Source: Nocardioides sp. (GTDB lineage Bacteria > Actinomycetota > Actinomycetes > Propionibacteriales > Nocardioidaceae). Taken from it: a stretch of DNA of 64,000 bases. A program made the translations under genes and the position numbers. The stretch's first letter is position 1. Each line of letters opens with the position of its first letter. Under the pieces are notes generated by a model. It was not told where the DNA came from and ran no database searches. It saw only the letters and a program-made list of their open reading frames with translations. The stretch is from contig JACJWV010000011.1 in assembly GCA_020636915.1 (NCBI GenBank), forward strand, positions 1-64,000, in the 5' to 3' direction. Of the stretch, positions 40,176-49,410 are shown piece by piece.

Positions 40176-43100
40176 ATGACCCGCGGCGGGCTCGACGGGA
40201 GGGGCGGCGACGAGGTCGCGCGCCTGCTGTTCGACCTCGTCCCCGACGGCCTCTGGGTCTTCGACGACGAGGCCGTCACGACCTGGGCGAACGACCGGAT
40301 GGCGCAGATCCTCGGCCGCACGCCGGAGGAGATGATCGGCCTCTCGGTCTTCGACACCCTGGACCAGCAGGGCCGTGAGGACTTCACCCGTGCCCTGCTG
40401 CGGATGGTCCGCACCGGCGAGCCACAGGACGACATCGACTCCTACTTCGTCCGCCCGGACGGTACGACGGTGTGGGGGCTCATCAGCTTCCGCCCGGTCA
40501 TGGACGGCGACCGCCGGATCGGCTGGCTGCACCGGGTGACGCCGTACACCCACCGCAAGGAGCTGCTCGACACCCTGGCCGCCCGGGAGCACCAGCTCGC
40601 CACGGCGCAGCGGATCGCCCACATCGGCAGCTGGACGTGGGAGGTCGCGGACGACCGCATCGAGTGGTCCGACGAGCTGTGCCGGATCTTCGGGGTCGAG
40701 CCGGGGACGCTGGTGACCTACGGCGACTACCTCGAACGCCTGCACCCCGAGGACCGGGCGGCCGCCGAGCAGCTGATCGCGGGCGCCGCCGAGGCGGGGG
40801 GCGAGTACTCCTTCGACCACCGGCTCGTCCGGACCGACGGTGAGATCCGGTGGATCCGCGGCCGCGGGCTCGTGGAGCTGGCTCCCGACGGGTCCCTGGT
40901 GCGGATGAGCGGCACCGCGCAGGACGTCACCGACGTGCGCACGGCCGACGAGCAGGTCGCAGAGGCCACCAGGCGGCTCTTCCTGCTCCAGCAGATGGCG
41001 ATGGCCGCCAACCGGGCGCGCACCCTGCGCGAGGCGATCCTCTTGGCCGGCGCCGGGGTGCCCGAGTACACCAGCTGGGGAGCCGTGGGCGCCTGGCTGT
41101 GGGACCGGGGCGCGACGGAGCCGGAGGAGCTGGACCTCCGGCCGGCGGACTCCCCCGTCGAGTGCGACCGGGGGCTGGCCGAGCGGGCGCGCACGGCGCG
41201 CGAGATCGTGGTCGGCTCGCCGCCCGGCCTCGAGGCGACCCACAGCGTGGTCGCGATGCCGGTGCTGATCGGCGACGAGGTGGTGTGCGTCGTCGAGCTG
41301 GTGGCCGACGAGGTCCCGCCCGACGAGAACTCCTACCAGCTGATGGCCCAGATCGGGCACCAGCTCGGCGTGGTGGCCGAGCGCGAGCGCAGCGCGATCG
41401 AGCTCGCCGAGGCGCGCGACGACGCGATGGAGGCCTCCCGGCTCAAGTCGGAGTTCCTGGCCACGATGAGCCACGAGATCCGCACCCCGATGAACGGCGT
41501 CATCGGGCTCACCGACCTGCTGCTCCGCACCGACCTCGACGACCACCAGCGCCGGCTGGCCGAGAACCTCCAGGGCGCCGGGCTCACCTTGCTCGCGATC
41601 ATCAACGACATCCTCGACCTGTCCAAGATCGAGTCCGGCAAGCTCGAGCTCGAGACGGCCGACTTCGACGTCCGCCAGGTCTTCGACCAGGTGGCGTCCG
41701 TGCTCAGCGGGCCTGCCCAGCACCAGGGCCTCGAGCTGGTCGTCGCGTGCGCGCCGGAGGTCCCGCTGCTGGTGCGCGGCGACGCCGTCCGGTTCGGTCA
41801 GATCGTCACCAACCTCGGCTCGAACGCGGTGAAGTTCACCGACCACGGCGAGGTCCTGATCCAGGCGCGGGTCGAGGAGCGGACGGGCGACGAGGTGCTG
41901 CTGCGGGTCGACGTCACCGACACCGGGGTCGGCATCGCCGCCGAGGACCGCGAGCGGCTCTTCGACGCGTTCACCCAGGCCGACCCGTCCACGACGCGCC
42001 GGCACGGCGGCACGGGCCTGGGCCTGGCGATCTCCAAGCAGCTGGTCGAGGCGCTGGGCGGCGAGCTCTGGGTCACCAGCGAGCTCGGCGTGGGCAGCAC
42101 CTTCTCCTTCACGGCCCGCCTGGGGATCGCCCCCGAGCCCGCGCTGGCCGCGGCAGGGAGCCGTGAGCTGCGCGGGCGGCGGGTGCTGGTCGTCGACGAC
42201 AACGAGACCAACCGGTTCATCCTCAGCGAGCAGCTCAGCGCCTGGGACATGCGGCCCGTCGCCGTACCCTCCGCCGCCGAGGCGACCGCCACCCTGCGCG
42301 AGGCCGCCCGGTCGGGCCACCCCTTCGAGCTCGCGGTGCTCGACCTGGTGATGCCCGGCACGGACGGGCTCGCGCTGGCGCGCCGGATCCGGGCCGATCC
42401 GGCGCTGGCCGGGCTGGCGCTGCTGCTGCTGACCTCGGACCAGTCGGTCACGCGGGAGGAGGTGGAGTCCGCCGGCATCTCGACGTCGCTGAGCAAGCCG
42501 GTGCGGCACTTCGAGCTCCGCGGCGCCCTGATGTCGCTCGTCGGCGCGTCCAGCGCGCCGGTCGCGGAGGCCGCACCACCGCCCGGGCTCGGCGTCCGGG
42601 CGCTGGTCGTGGAGGACAACCGCGTCAACCAGCTGGTCGCGGCCGGGATCCTGGAGAACCTCGGGTGCACGGTCGACGTCGCCGAGGACGGCATCGCCGC
42701 GGTCGAGCTGCTCACCCGGCCGCACGACTACGCCGTCGTGCTGATGGACTGCCGGATGCCCCGTCTCGACGGGTTCGACGCGACCCGGCAGGTCCGCGAG
42801 CGCGAGCCGGTCGGGCGTCGGGTCCCGATCATCGCGATGACCGCCTCCGCGCTCGAGGGCGAGCGCGAGCGCTGCCTGGAGGCGGGCATGGACGACTACC
42901 TCACCAAGCCCGTCGACGCGGCCGCGATGGAGCGGGCGCTGCGCAGCTGGGTGGAGCCCGCGGCCGCGCCACCGGCGGCGCCGGCGCCGGCGGCCGCCCC
43001 CGCCGGCGCCGATCCAGGGGCGGGCGGCGGGCCGACCGATGCCGGCCCGACCGGTGCCGACGACGCGCCGGAGCCGTCTCCTCCCGTCGAGGGCGAGCGC

Positions 43101-43451
43101 GGCGTCCTGGACCCGGACCGCATCGCGATGCTCGACGACCTGCGCAAGGACGGCGTGAGCTTCTTCGAGCGCACCGCCGCCTCGTTCATGGGCCGTGTCG
43201 GCGACCAGCTGGTCGCGATCCGCGAGGCCGTCGAGCGCGACAGCGCGATGTCGCTGCTCACCTCCGCCCACCAGCTCAAGGGCAGCGCCCTCAACCTCGG
43301 CCTCCCCCGGGTCGCCGAGGCCGCCAGGCGTCTGGAGGAGCTCGGCATCGCCGGCACGACCGAGGGCGCCGGGCCGATGCTCGTCGACCTGAACGCCGAG
43401 GTCGAGCTGGCGGTCGCCGCCCTCCAGCGCGCGACGACGCGCGGGCGGTGA
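40176..43451 (+). CDS. Soluble hybrid histidine kinase: PAS-PAS-GAF-HisKA-HATPase-REC-REC-HPt
   Basis: The 1091-residue protein has no membrane segment. PAS domains are at about 15-125 and 145-255, GAF at about 280-405, HisKA with His433 in ATMSHEIRTPMNG, and HATPase at about 535-650 (N-box TNLGSNAVKF, DTGVGI, GTGLGLAI). Two receivers carry Asp723 (LDLVMPG) and Asp858 (MDCRMPR). A proline/alanine linker leads to an HPt domain with His1032 in AHQLKGSALN. It is a full internal phosphorelay. Its output partner is unknown. ATG 40176 has TAGGTT seven bases upstream. The stop overlaps the next gene. Confidence 0.93.
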   Translation: MTRGGLDGRGGDEVARLLFDLVPDGLWVFDDEAVTTWANDRMAQILGRTPEEMIGLSVFDTLDQQGREDFTRALLRMVRTGEPQDDIDSYFVRPDGTTVWGLISFRPVMDGDRRIGWLHRVTPYTHRKELLDTLAAREHQLATAQRIAHIGSWTWEVADDRIEWSDELCRIFGVEPGTLVTYGDYLERLHPEDRAAAEQLIAGAAEAGGEYSFDHRLVRTDGEIRWIRGRGLVELAPDGSLVRMSGTAQDVTDVRTADEQVAEATRRLFLLQQMAMAANRARTLREAILLAGAGVPEYTSWGAVGAWLWDRGATEPEELDLRPADSPVECDRGLAERARTAREIVVGSPPGLEATHSVVAMPVLIGDEVVCVVELVADEVPPDENSYQLMAQIGHQLGVVAERERSAIELAEARDDAMEASRLKSEFLATMSHEIRTPMNGVIGLTDLLLRTDLDDHQRRLAENLQGAGLTLLAIINDILDLSKIESGKLELETADFDVRQVFDQVASVLSGPAQHQGLELVVACAPEVPLLVRGDAVRFGQIVTNLGSNAVKFTDHGEVLIQARVEERTGDEVLLRVDVTDTGVGIAAEDRERLFDAFTQADPSTTRRHGGTGLGLAISKQLVEALGGELWVTSELGVGSTFSFTARLGIAPEPALAAAGSRELRGRRVLVVDDNETNRFILSEQLSAWDMRPVAVPSAAEATATLREAARSGHPFELAVLDLVMPGTDGLALARRIRADPALAGLALLLLTSDQSVTREEVESAGISTSLSKPVRHFELRGALMSLVGASSAPVAEAAPPPGLGVRALVVEDNRVNQLVAAGILENLGCTVDVAEDGIAAVELLTRPHDYAVVLMDCRMPRLDGFDATRQVREREPVGRRVPIIAMTASALEGERERCLEAGMDDYLTKPVDAAAMERALRSWVEPAAAPPAAPAPAAAPAGADPGAGGGPTDAGPTGADDAPEPSPPVEGERGVLDPDRIAMLDDLRKDGVSFFERTAASFMGRVGDQLVAIREAVERDSAMSLLTSAHQLKGSALNLGLPRVAEAARRLEELGIAGTTEGAGPMLVDLNAEVELAVAALQRATTRGR

Positions 43452-44692
43452 CCGCGCTGCTGCCGCAGTTCCGTGCCGCCGGGCGACGTCGCCCGGTCGC
43501 CCTCGTGGTGCCCGGCTCGACGCTGGCCGAGGTGCTGGCGCCGTACGCCGCCGCGACCGCGCCGACGGCCCCGGGGTCCTCGGGCGCCTCGGTCGTGCTG
43601 GCGTCGGGCGCCGACGTCCTCACTGGGCGGTACGACGGCACGTGGGCCTGGTTGGAGGTCACCACCGGTGGCCGGACGACCCGGCACCGCGCGCGCCGTC
43701 ACGCGCGTCCGGGCGGACCGGTGCGCGAGGTCGGGCTGGCGCTCACCGGCACCCACCTGACCGTGTTCACGCGCGGGCCGGGGCCCTGGACGGCGCGGGG
43801 CCGGGTCGACCTCGCCGGGCGGGTCGACACCCGCTCGGAGGTGTGGCTGCGCGGCCTCACCTCCGACGCCCCGGTGGCCGGGCGGTTCGGGCAGCTCGGG
43901 CTCCGCGACCTGCGCGTCGTCGACGGGCTGGCCGACGACCGGGTCGTGCTCTCGGCGACCAGCGCCGGGCCGGGCTTCTTCGACACCGCCCACGCCTCGC
44001 TGTGGGAGCTGGACCGGGCGACGCTCGGGCTGACCCACCTGTCGGACCTGTTCTTCCGGCGGCCGGACCGCCCCGGTGCGTACGGCGACCACGCGATCCA
44101 CCTGCAGCGCGACGGCGACGGGTGGCTGCTGGCGACCAGCACCTGGGGCGACTTCGACGCCAAGCGCCCGGCCGTCGGCGTGACGCTCGCGCGGACGAGC
44201 GCCGACCTGTTGAGCGGGTCGCACCTGCTCGACACCACGGCGCTGCACCTCCCGGTGGACGGGCTGGCGTCGGTCGGCGTGTGGGACCCCCAGCTCGTGC
44301 GCGCCGACGGGGGGTGGCTGGTCGGCTTCGTGAGCGCGACCCGCTACTTCCGCTTCCACCCGGCGCTGGCCGGGGGTCCGGCCCTGGACTCGCTGTCGCT
44401 GCTGGGGGCCGCGACCGACCTGGGCCAGACCGAGGGCACCACGCTCGCGCACCTCGACGGGCAGTGGCGGGTGCTGGCCAGCGACGGCGACGCCCGGCGC
44501 TACCCGGTCTTCGACCTCGCCCTGCGCGAGACGGGGACCCTGCGTGCGCCGTACCCCTCGAACATCCCATGGCCCACCCTGGTCCCCGACGGCGACGGGT
44601 GGCTGCTCGTCGGCTTCAACGGTCGGCGCACGGGCGGTGACCTGACCGGCTACGGAACCCATGGAGACGTCGTGCTGGCGCGGTCGGTCTGA
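43448..44692 (+). CDS. Beta-rich, propeller-like protein coupled to the hybrid kinase
   Basis: The 414-residue protein starts with GTG 43448, overlapping the kinase stop by 4 bp. Repeated segments such as [53 protein letters not shown] and [14 protein letters not shown] at about 60-residue spacing suggest a five-bladed propeller like the GH43/GH32 fold. No signal peptide is present, and the catalytic acidic residues cannot be fixed. The coupling suggests a function linked to the kinase signal, but this is inferred only from gene order. Confidence 0.78.
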   Translation: MTALLPQFRAAGRRRPVALVVPGSTLAEVLAPYAAATAPTAPGSSGASVVLASGADVLTGRYDGTWAWLEVTTGGRTTRHRARRHARPGGPVREVGLALTGTHLTVFTRGPGPWTARGRVDLAGRVDTRSEVWLRGLTSDAPVAGRFGQLGLRDLRVVDGLADDRVVLSATSAGPGFFDTAHASLWELDRATLGLTHLSDLFFRRPDRPGAYGDHAIHLQRDGDGWLLATSTWGDFDAKRPAVGVTLARTSADLLSGSHLLDTTALHLPVDGLASVGVWDPQLVRADGGWLVGFVSATRYFRFHPALAGGPALDSLSLLGAATDLGQTEGTTLAHLDGQWRVLASDGDARRYPVFDLALRETGTLRAPYPSNIPWPTLVPDGDGWLLVGFNGRRTGGDLTGYGTHGDVVLARSV

Positions 44693-44730
44693 GGGGCGGT
44701 GGAGCCCGCTCGCCGTGCGGTGGGCGGCTC

Positions 44731-44820
44731 GAGTTTCGTCGGCCGGCCGACGGTTTCCGATCCGGGACGACGAAGTTTTGTCGTCCCGGGTCGGATTTTG
44801 TCGGCCGGCCGACAAAACTC
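44731..44820. repeat. 90-nt nested double palindrome
   Basis: The outer arms (44731-44751 and 44800-44820) pair at 20 of 21 positions; the inner arms (44756-44771 and 44780-44795) at 15 of 16. Each mismatch would be a G-U pair in RNA. Its inner loop is 8 nt. It is located 38 bp past the propeller-like gene and could be its terminator, but is much longer than needed. Confidence 0.85.
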
Positions 44821-44988
44821 GCGCCAGCCCTCGGCCGGGTGACGGCGCGACGTCACGATCAGGACCGTCGCCTCTTTCGCAGACCCGGGCGGGCCGGGCT
44901 ACCGTGTGAGGTAGGGCACGACGCCACCCCTGTCGTGCTCCCACCGCCACCCCACCGATGTGGCCGACAACAGAGAGCAGGACCACCC

Positions 44989-46062
44989 ATGTCCGACGTC
45001 TTCGAGCTCGGTTCCGAGCACGAGCAGGTCGTCTTCGCCAACGATCCCGCCACCGGCCTCAAGGCCATCATCGCGATCCACTCCACCGCGCTGGGTCCCG
45101 CCCTCGGCGGCACCCGTTTCTACCCCTACGCCTCCACCGCCGACGCGGTGCAGGACGTCCTGAACCTCTCGCGCGGCATGTCCTACAAGGCCGCGCTCGC
45201 CGGGCTGGACCTCGGCGGTGGCAAGGCCGTGATCATCGGCGACCCGACGACGCTGAAGTCCGAGCCGCTGCTGCGGGCCTACGGCCGGCACGTGCAGTCG
45301 CTGGGCGGGCGCTACTACACCGCCTGTGACGTGGGAACGTTCTCGGCCGACATGGACGTCATCGCGCGGGAGTGCTCGTACGTCACCGGCCGCACCGTGG
45401 CGCACGGCGGCGCCGGCGACAGCTCGGTGCTGACGGCGTACGGCGTCTTCCAGGGCATGCGGGCGGCCGCGTCGATCGCGTGGGGCACGACGTCGCTGGA
45501 GGGCCGCACGGTCGGCATCGCCGGCGTCGGCAAGGTCGGGCACCACCTCGCCCGCCACCTGGTCGAGGACGGCGCGCGCGTGGTCGTCACCGACGTGGAC
45601 GCTGGCGCGGTCGAGCGGGTCCGCGGGGAGCTGCCGTCGGTGCAGGTCGTGGACTCGACCGCAGCGCTGGTCGCGTCGCCGCTGGACGTCTACGCCCCGT
45701 GCGCGCTCGGGGGCGCCCTCACCGACGACGTCGTCGAGACGCTGTCGGCCCGCATCGTGTGCGGCGCGGCCAACAACCAGCTCGCGCACCCCGGCGTGGA
45801 GAAGATGCTCGAGGAGCGCGGGATCCTCTACGCGCCCGACTACTGCGTGAACTCCGGTGGGCTCATCCAGGTCGCCGACGAGCTCGAGGGGTTCTCCTTC
45901 GACCGCGCCCAGCAGCGCGCGACCGGCATCTTCGACACCACCCGGACCGTCTTCGAGCTCGCCGCCTCCGACGGCGTACCGCCGGCCATCGCCGCCGACC
46001 GGCTCGCCGAGCGTCGGATGCGCGAGGTCGGCCGGCTGCGGGGGATGTGGATGCCGCGCTGA
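44989..46062 (+). CDS. vdh: Valine/leucine dehydrogenase (Glu/Leu/Phe/Val dehydrogenase family)
   Basis: The 357-residue NAD-dependent amino acid dehydrogenase oxidatively deaminates branched-chain amino acids to 2-oxo acids. [10 protein letters not shown] and [20 protein letters not shown] contain the substrate and catalytic lysines (Lys67, Lys79), equivalent to Lys68 and Lys80 of leucine dehydrogenase. The Rossmann motif is [40 protein letters not shown] is the family's conserved C-terminal region. The length and sequence fit the actinobacterial Vdh group. ATG 44989 with AGAG/CAGGA upstream. Two hairpin elements follow. Confidence 0.88.
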   Translation: MSDVFELGSEHEQVVFANDPATGLKAIIAIHSTALGPALGGTRFYPYASTADAVQDVLNLSRGMSYKAALAGLDLGGGKAVIIGDPTTLKSEPLLRAYGRHVQSLGGRYYTACDVGTFSADMDVIARECSYVTGRTVAHGGAGDSSVLTAYGVFQGMRAAASIAWGTTSLEGRTVGIAGVGKVGHHLARHLVEDGARVVVTDVDAGAVERVRGELPSVQVVDSTAALVASPLDVYAPCALGGALTDDVVETLSARIVCGAANNQLAHPGVEKMLEERGILYAPDYCVNSGGLIQVADELEGFSFDRAQQRATGIFDTTRTVFELAASDGVPPAIAADRLAERRMREVGRLRGMWMPR

Positions 46063-46112
46063 GGGGTGTCTGCGCGGGCCCGCGTGCGGGGTTCGGCTGT
46101 CAGCAGCCGGAT

Positions 46113-46152
46113 CCCGCACGACACGCCGAGGCCGCACGGCGTGTCGTGAGGC
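46113..46152. repeat. PAL-C palindromic element, copy 1
   Basis: A perfect 12-bp stem (46117-46128 with 46137-46148) has an 8-nt loop. CCCGCACGACACGCCG and CGGCGTGTCGTG recur with identical spacing at 53828-53867. It is flanked by an imperfect outer inverted repeat reaching from about 46090 to 46185. Confidence 0.82.
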
Positions 46153-46255
46153 TCTCGGCTGCCAGCAGCCAGAACCCCCTCAGCCAGGGCCGGACGACGC
46201 CTGGGGCGCCCGGGACGCATGTGACCCGTGAGACCACACCCTGCGCACAGACGAA

Positions 46256-46301
46256 GACGTCATACGAGTCGGTCGCCGGGGCGACCAGTCCGTATGACGT
46301 C
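46256..46301. repeat. PAL-D palindromic element, single copy
   Basis: Perfect 11-bp arms (46256-46266 and 46291-46301) surround an inner GGTCGC/GCGACC stem. The 45 bases from 46257 align without gaps to 60616-60660, the first unit of the tandem array, with 34 identical. It is in the gap between the dehydrogenase and DUF3073 genes. Confidence 0.82.
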
Positions 46302-46327
46302 CTACCGGCCGCAGCCGGAAGGTGTGG

Positions 46328-46513
46328 TCAGTCGCGCGATTCGGAGTAGTCCGACCACTTCTCGAGCTCTTCGGGCTCGATCTGGTCGGTGTCGTCGCTG
46401 TCGCTCTGCCCGTGCAGCTCGTTGGCCAGCGCCCCGAAGTCCGTCTCGTGAGTGCGGTACTTCAGGTCGCGGGCGACCTTCGTCTGCTTGGCTTTCGCTC
46501 GGCCGCGCCCCAT
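46328..46513 (-). CDS. DUF3073 small protein
   Basis: The 61-residue protein starts MGRGRAKAKQTKVARDLKYR, the invariant beginning of the actinobacterial DUF3073 family. It continues with an acidic C-terminal half (SDDTDQIEPEELEKWSDY). The family is restricted to Actinobacteria and located next to purM in many genomes, as here. Function is unknown; the basic head and acidic tail suggest an RNA- or nucleoid-associated protein, which is speculation. ATG 46511-46513, with GAGGGG upstream. Confidence 0.92.
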   Translation of the reverse strand: MGRGRAKAKQTKVARDLKYRTHETDFGALANELHGQSDSDDTDQIEPEELEKWSDYSESRD

Positions 46514-46667
46514 AGGGTCAGCCCCCTCGCACGCTCGGCCGGGGCACGGAGGCACCCGGGCTGTCTCAAAGAGTTCTCGTGGGGGCAACGCTACCTGCTC
46601 GGTGGCTGTTCCTGCACATCACGTCCGCCTTCGCGCGCCCCGCGGATCCGGCGGGCGCCCGAGAGGC

Positions 46668-47744
46668 TCACCAGCCGGGGTGCTGGCCCACCAGCTCCAC
46701 CCGGCCGGCCAGCTCGCCGGCCGGTGAGTCGTCGACGCGGACCTCGCCCGCGACCCAGGCCCGGACGCCGTGCTCGCCGAGCACCGCGATCGCGGCGTCG
46801 GCGTCCTCGGGGTCGGTGAGGGCGACCATGCCGACGCCGCAGTTCAGCGTCATCTCCAGGTCCGGCTGGGGCACCGAACCGACCTGGCGGACCAGGTCGA
46901 AGACCGGTTGCGGGGTCCAGGTGGTGCGGTCGAGCCGGGCGGTCAGCTCGACGGGCAGCACCCGCTCCAGGTTGGCGGCCAGCCCGCCGCCGGTGATGTG
47001 CGACATCGCGTGGGTGCGGGTGCGGTCGGCCAGCGCGAGGCAGGCCCGGGCGTAGATCCGGGTCGGCTCGAGCAGCTCCTCGCCCAGGGTGCGGCCGAGC
47101 TCGTCGACGTGGCGGTCCAGGGACCAACCGGCAGCAGCCAGGAGCACGTGGCGCACCAGCGAGTAGCCGTTGGAGTGCAGCCCCGAGGACTCCATCGCGA
47201 CGACGACGTCGCCCGGGCGCACCCGGCCCGGCCCGAGCAGCCGGTCGGCGTCCACGACACCGGTCGTCGAGCCGGCGACGTCGTACTCGTCCTCGCCCAG
47301 CAGGCCCGGGTGCTCGGCGGTCTCGCCGCCGAGCAGCGCGCAGCCGGCCTCGACGCAGGCCTCGGCGATGCCCTTGACGATCGCCGCGACGCGCTCGGGG
47401 ACGACCCGGCCGGTCGCGATGTAGTCGGTGAGGAACAGCGGCTCGGCGCCGCAGACGACCAGGTCGTCGACGAGCATGCCGACCAGGTCGAAGCCGATCG
47501 TGTCGTGCTTGTCCAGGGCCTGGGCGACGGCCACCTTGGTGCCGACCCCGTCCGCGGACGTCGCCAGCAGCGGCCGGTCGTAGGCCTTGAGCGCCGAGGC
47601 GTCGAAGAGTCCGGCGAAGCCGCCGATCCCGCCGATCATCTCGGGCCGGCGTGCCTTCTCGATCCAGACCTTCATCAGCTCGACGGCCTTGTCGCCGGCC
47701 TCGATGGAGACGCCGGCGGCGGCGTAGGCGTTGGTCTCGGACAC
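46668..47744 (-). CDS. purM: Phosphoribosylformylglycinamidine cyclo-ligase (AIR synthetase)
   Basis: This is the fifth step of de novo purine synthesis: ATP-dependent closure of FGAM to AIR, in the cytoplasm (358 residues). Family markers are YAAAGVSIEAGDKAVELMK, the SADGVGTKVAVAQ phosphate loop, FDLVGMLVDDLVVCGAEPLFL, LLGGETAEHPG and ITGGGLAANLERVLP. The GTG at 47742-47744 follows TAGGAGCGAC. The gap to purF is only 7 bp, so the pair is an operon purF-purM, with DUF3073 downstream. Confidence 0.97.
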   Translation of the reverse strand: MSETNAYAAAGVSIEAGDKAVELMKVWIEKARRPEMIGGIGGFAGLFDASALKAYDRPLLATSADGVGTKVAVAQALDKHDTIGFDLVGMLVDDLVVCGAEPLFLTDYIATGRVVPERVAAIVKGIAEACVEAGCALLGGETAEHPGLLGEDEYDVAGSTTGVVDADRLLGPGRVRPGDVVVAMESSGLHSNGYSLVRHVLLAAAGWSLDRHVDELGRTLGEELLEPTRIYARACLALADRTRTHAMSHITGGGLAANLERVLPVELTARLDRTTWTPQPVFDLVRQVGSVPQPDLEMTLNCGVGMVALTDPEDADAAIAVLGEHGVRAWVAGEVRVDDSPAGELAGRVELVGQHPGW

Positions 47745-47751
47745 GTCGCTC

Positions 47752-49296
47752 CTACGGGTTGTTCAGGACGGGGAGCGCCTTGCCGTACGACGGCGCCTGG
47801 ATCGAGCTCTCCAGCAGGTGCTTGCCCAGCAGGCTCTCGTCGGGCAGCGCGATCGGGTACTCCCCGGTGAAGCACGCCCGGCACAGCCACTGCGGCGCCT
47901 GCCCGGTGGCCTCGACCATGCCTTCCAGGGAGATGTAGCCGAGGCTGTCGGCGCCGACGCTCGCGGCGATCTCGTCGACGTCGAGGCCGTTGGCGATCAG
48001 CTCGGCGCGGGTCGCGAAGTCGATGCCGTAGAAGCACGGCCACTTCACCGGTGGGCTGGAGATCCGCACGTGCACCTCCAGCGCCCCTGCCTCGCGCAGC
48101 ATCCGCACCTGCGCGCGCTGGGTGTTGCCGCGGACGATCGAGTCGTCGACGACGACGATCCGCTTGCCGCGGATCATGTGCTCCAGCGCGTTGAGCTTGA
48201 GCCGGATGCCGAGCTGGCGCAGGGTCTGGCTGGGCTGGATGAACGTGCGGCCGACGTACGCGTTCTTGACGAAGCCCTGGCCGAACGGGATGCCGGACTC
48301 CTCGGCGTAGCCGGCGGCGGCCGGGGTGCCGGACTCCGGGACGGGCATCACCAGGTCGGCGTCGACCGGGAACTCCCGGGCCAGCCGGCGTCCCATCTCG
48401 ACCCGGGCCTCGTGGACGCTGCGGCCGCTGATCGTGGCGTCGGGGCGCGCCAGGTAGACGTACTCGAAGACGCAGCCCTTGGGGTTGGCCGCGGCGAACC
48501 GGTGGGTGCGCAGCCCGTTCTCGTCGATGACGACCATCTCGCCGGGCTCGACCTCGCGGACCACGCTGGCGCCGATGGTGGCGAGTGCCGCGTCCTCGCT
48601 GGCGACGACCCAGCCGCGCTCGAGACGGCCGAGGACCAGCGGACGGATGCCCTGCGGGTCGCGGGCGGCGTACAGGGTGTCCTCGTTCATCCACACGAAG
48701 CAGAAGGCGCCCTCGAGCTGGGGCAGCACCTCCAGCGCCCGCTGCTCCAGCGAGGTGTCGGGGTGGTGGGCGAGGAGTGCGGTGACCAGCCCGGTGTCGT
48801 TGGTCGAGCTCTCGACCGGGCGGGTGTGCAGGTCGAGCTCGTCGGAGGGCCCCGGCAGGTCGGTGACCATCTGCGAGAGCTCATGGGTGTTGATGAGGTT
48901 GCCGTTGTGGCCGAGGGCGATCGAGCCGTCCGCGGTCGGCCGGAACGTGGGCTGGGCGTTCTCCCAGGTGCTCGCGCCGGTCGTGGAGTAGCGGGTGTGG
49001 CCGATCGCCAGGTGGCCCTTGAGCGAGGCGAGCGTCGTCTCGTCGAAGACCTGGGAGACCAGGCCCATGTCCTTGTAGACCAGGATCTGGCGGCCGTTGC
49101 TCACCGCGATACCGGCCGACTCCTGGCCCCGGTGCTGCAACGCGTAGAGCCCGAAGTAGGTGAGCTTGGCGACGTCCTCACCCGGGGCCCAGACACCGAA
49201 GACCCCGCACGCGTCCTGGGGGCCCTGCTCGTGGGGGTCGAGGGCCGCGGTCAGGCGGCCGTCCCCGCCCCGGCGGGGGCTGCTCTCGAAGGGCAC
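47752..49296 (-). CDS. purF: Amidophosphoribosyltransferase
   Basis: This enzyme catalyses the first committed step of purine synthesis, making phosphoribosylamine from PRPP and glutamine (514 residues). The 29-residue propeptide ends before Cys30 (DACGVFGVWA), the N-terminal glutamine-hydrolysing nucleophile after cleavage. The glutaminase domain continues to about 260. The PRTase domain has the PRPP loop RIVVVDDSIVRGNTQ. Regulated forms carry an Fe-S cluster; the C-terminal cysteines are compatible. The GTG start at 49294-49296 is used. Confidence 0.97.
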   Translation of the reverse strand: MPFESSPRRGGDGRLTAALDPHEQGPQDACGVFGVWAPGEDVAKLTYFGLYALQHRGQESAGIAVSNGRQILVYKDMGLVSQVFDETTLASLKGHLAIGHTRYSTTGASTWENAQPTFRPTADGSIALGHNGNLINTHELSQMVTDLPGPSDELDLHTRPVESSTNDTGLVTALLAHHPDTSLEQRALEVLPQLEGAFCFVWMNEDTLYAARDPQGIRPLVLGRLERGWVVASEDAALATIGASVVREVEPGEMVVIDENGLRTHRFAAANPKGCVFEYVYLARPDATISGRSVHEARVEMGRRLAREFPVDADLVMPVPESGTPAAAGYAEESGIPFGQGFVKNAYVGRTFIQPSQTLRQLGIRLKLNALEHMIRGKRIVVVDDSIVRGNTQRAQVRMLREAGALEVHVRISSPPVKWPCFYGIDFATRAELIANGLDVDEIAASVGADSLGYISLEGMVEATGQAPQWLCRACFTGEYPIALPDESLLGKHLLESSIQAPSYGKALPVLNNP

Positions 49297-49410
49297 ACGG
49301 GGAGTCTACGGGGGTGCGGACCCCGTGTCCCATCGCCGGTCCGGCCGTTGACCGGTAGCGGAGGCGCCGCCGACGTAGGATGGACAGGCCACCGGAGCAG
49401 ACGGAGATCG

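Noticed and set aside
39963..43271. Long minus-strand frame opposite the hybrid kinase
   Set aside because: The plus-strand frame contains all kinase, receiver and HPt motifs. The antisense product is repetitive Arg/Gly/Asp-rich sequence.
47731..49410. Upstream extension of the GAF kinase frame through purF
   Set aside because: The extension is antisense to purF. ATG 49411 has a ribosome site and begins the recognisable protein.
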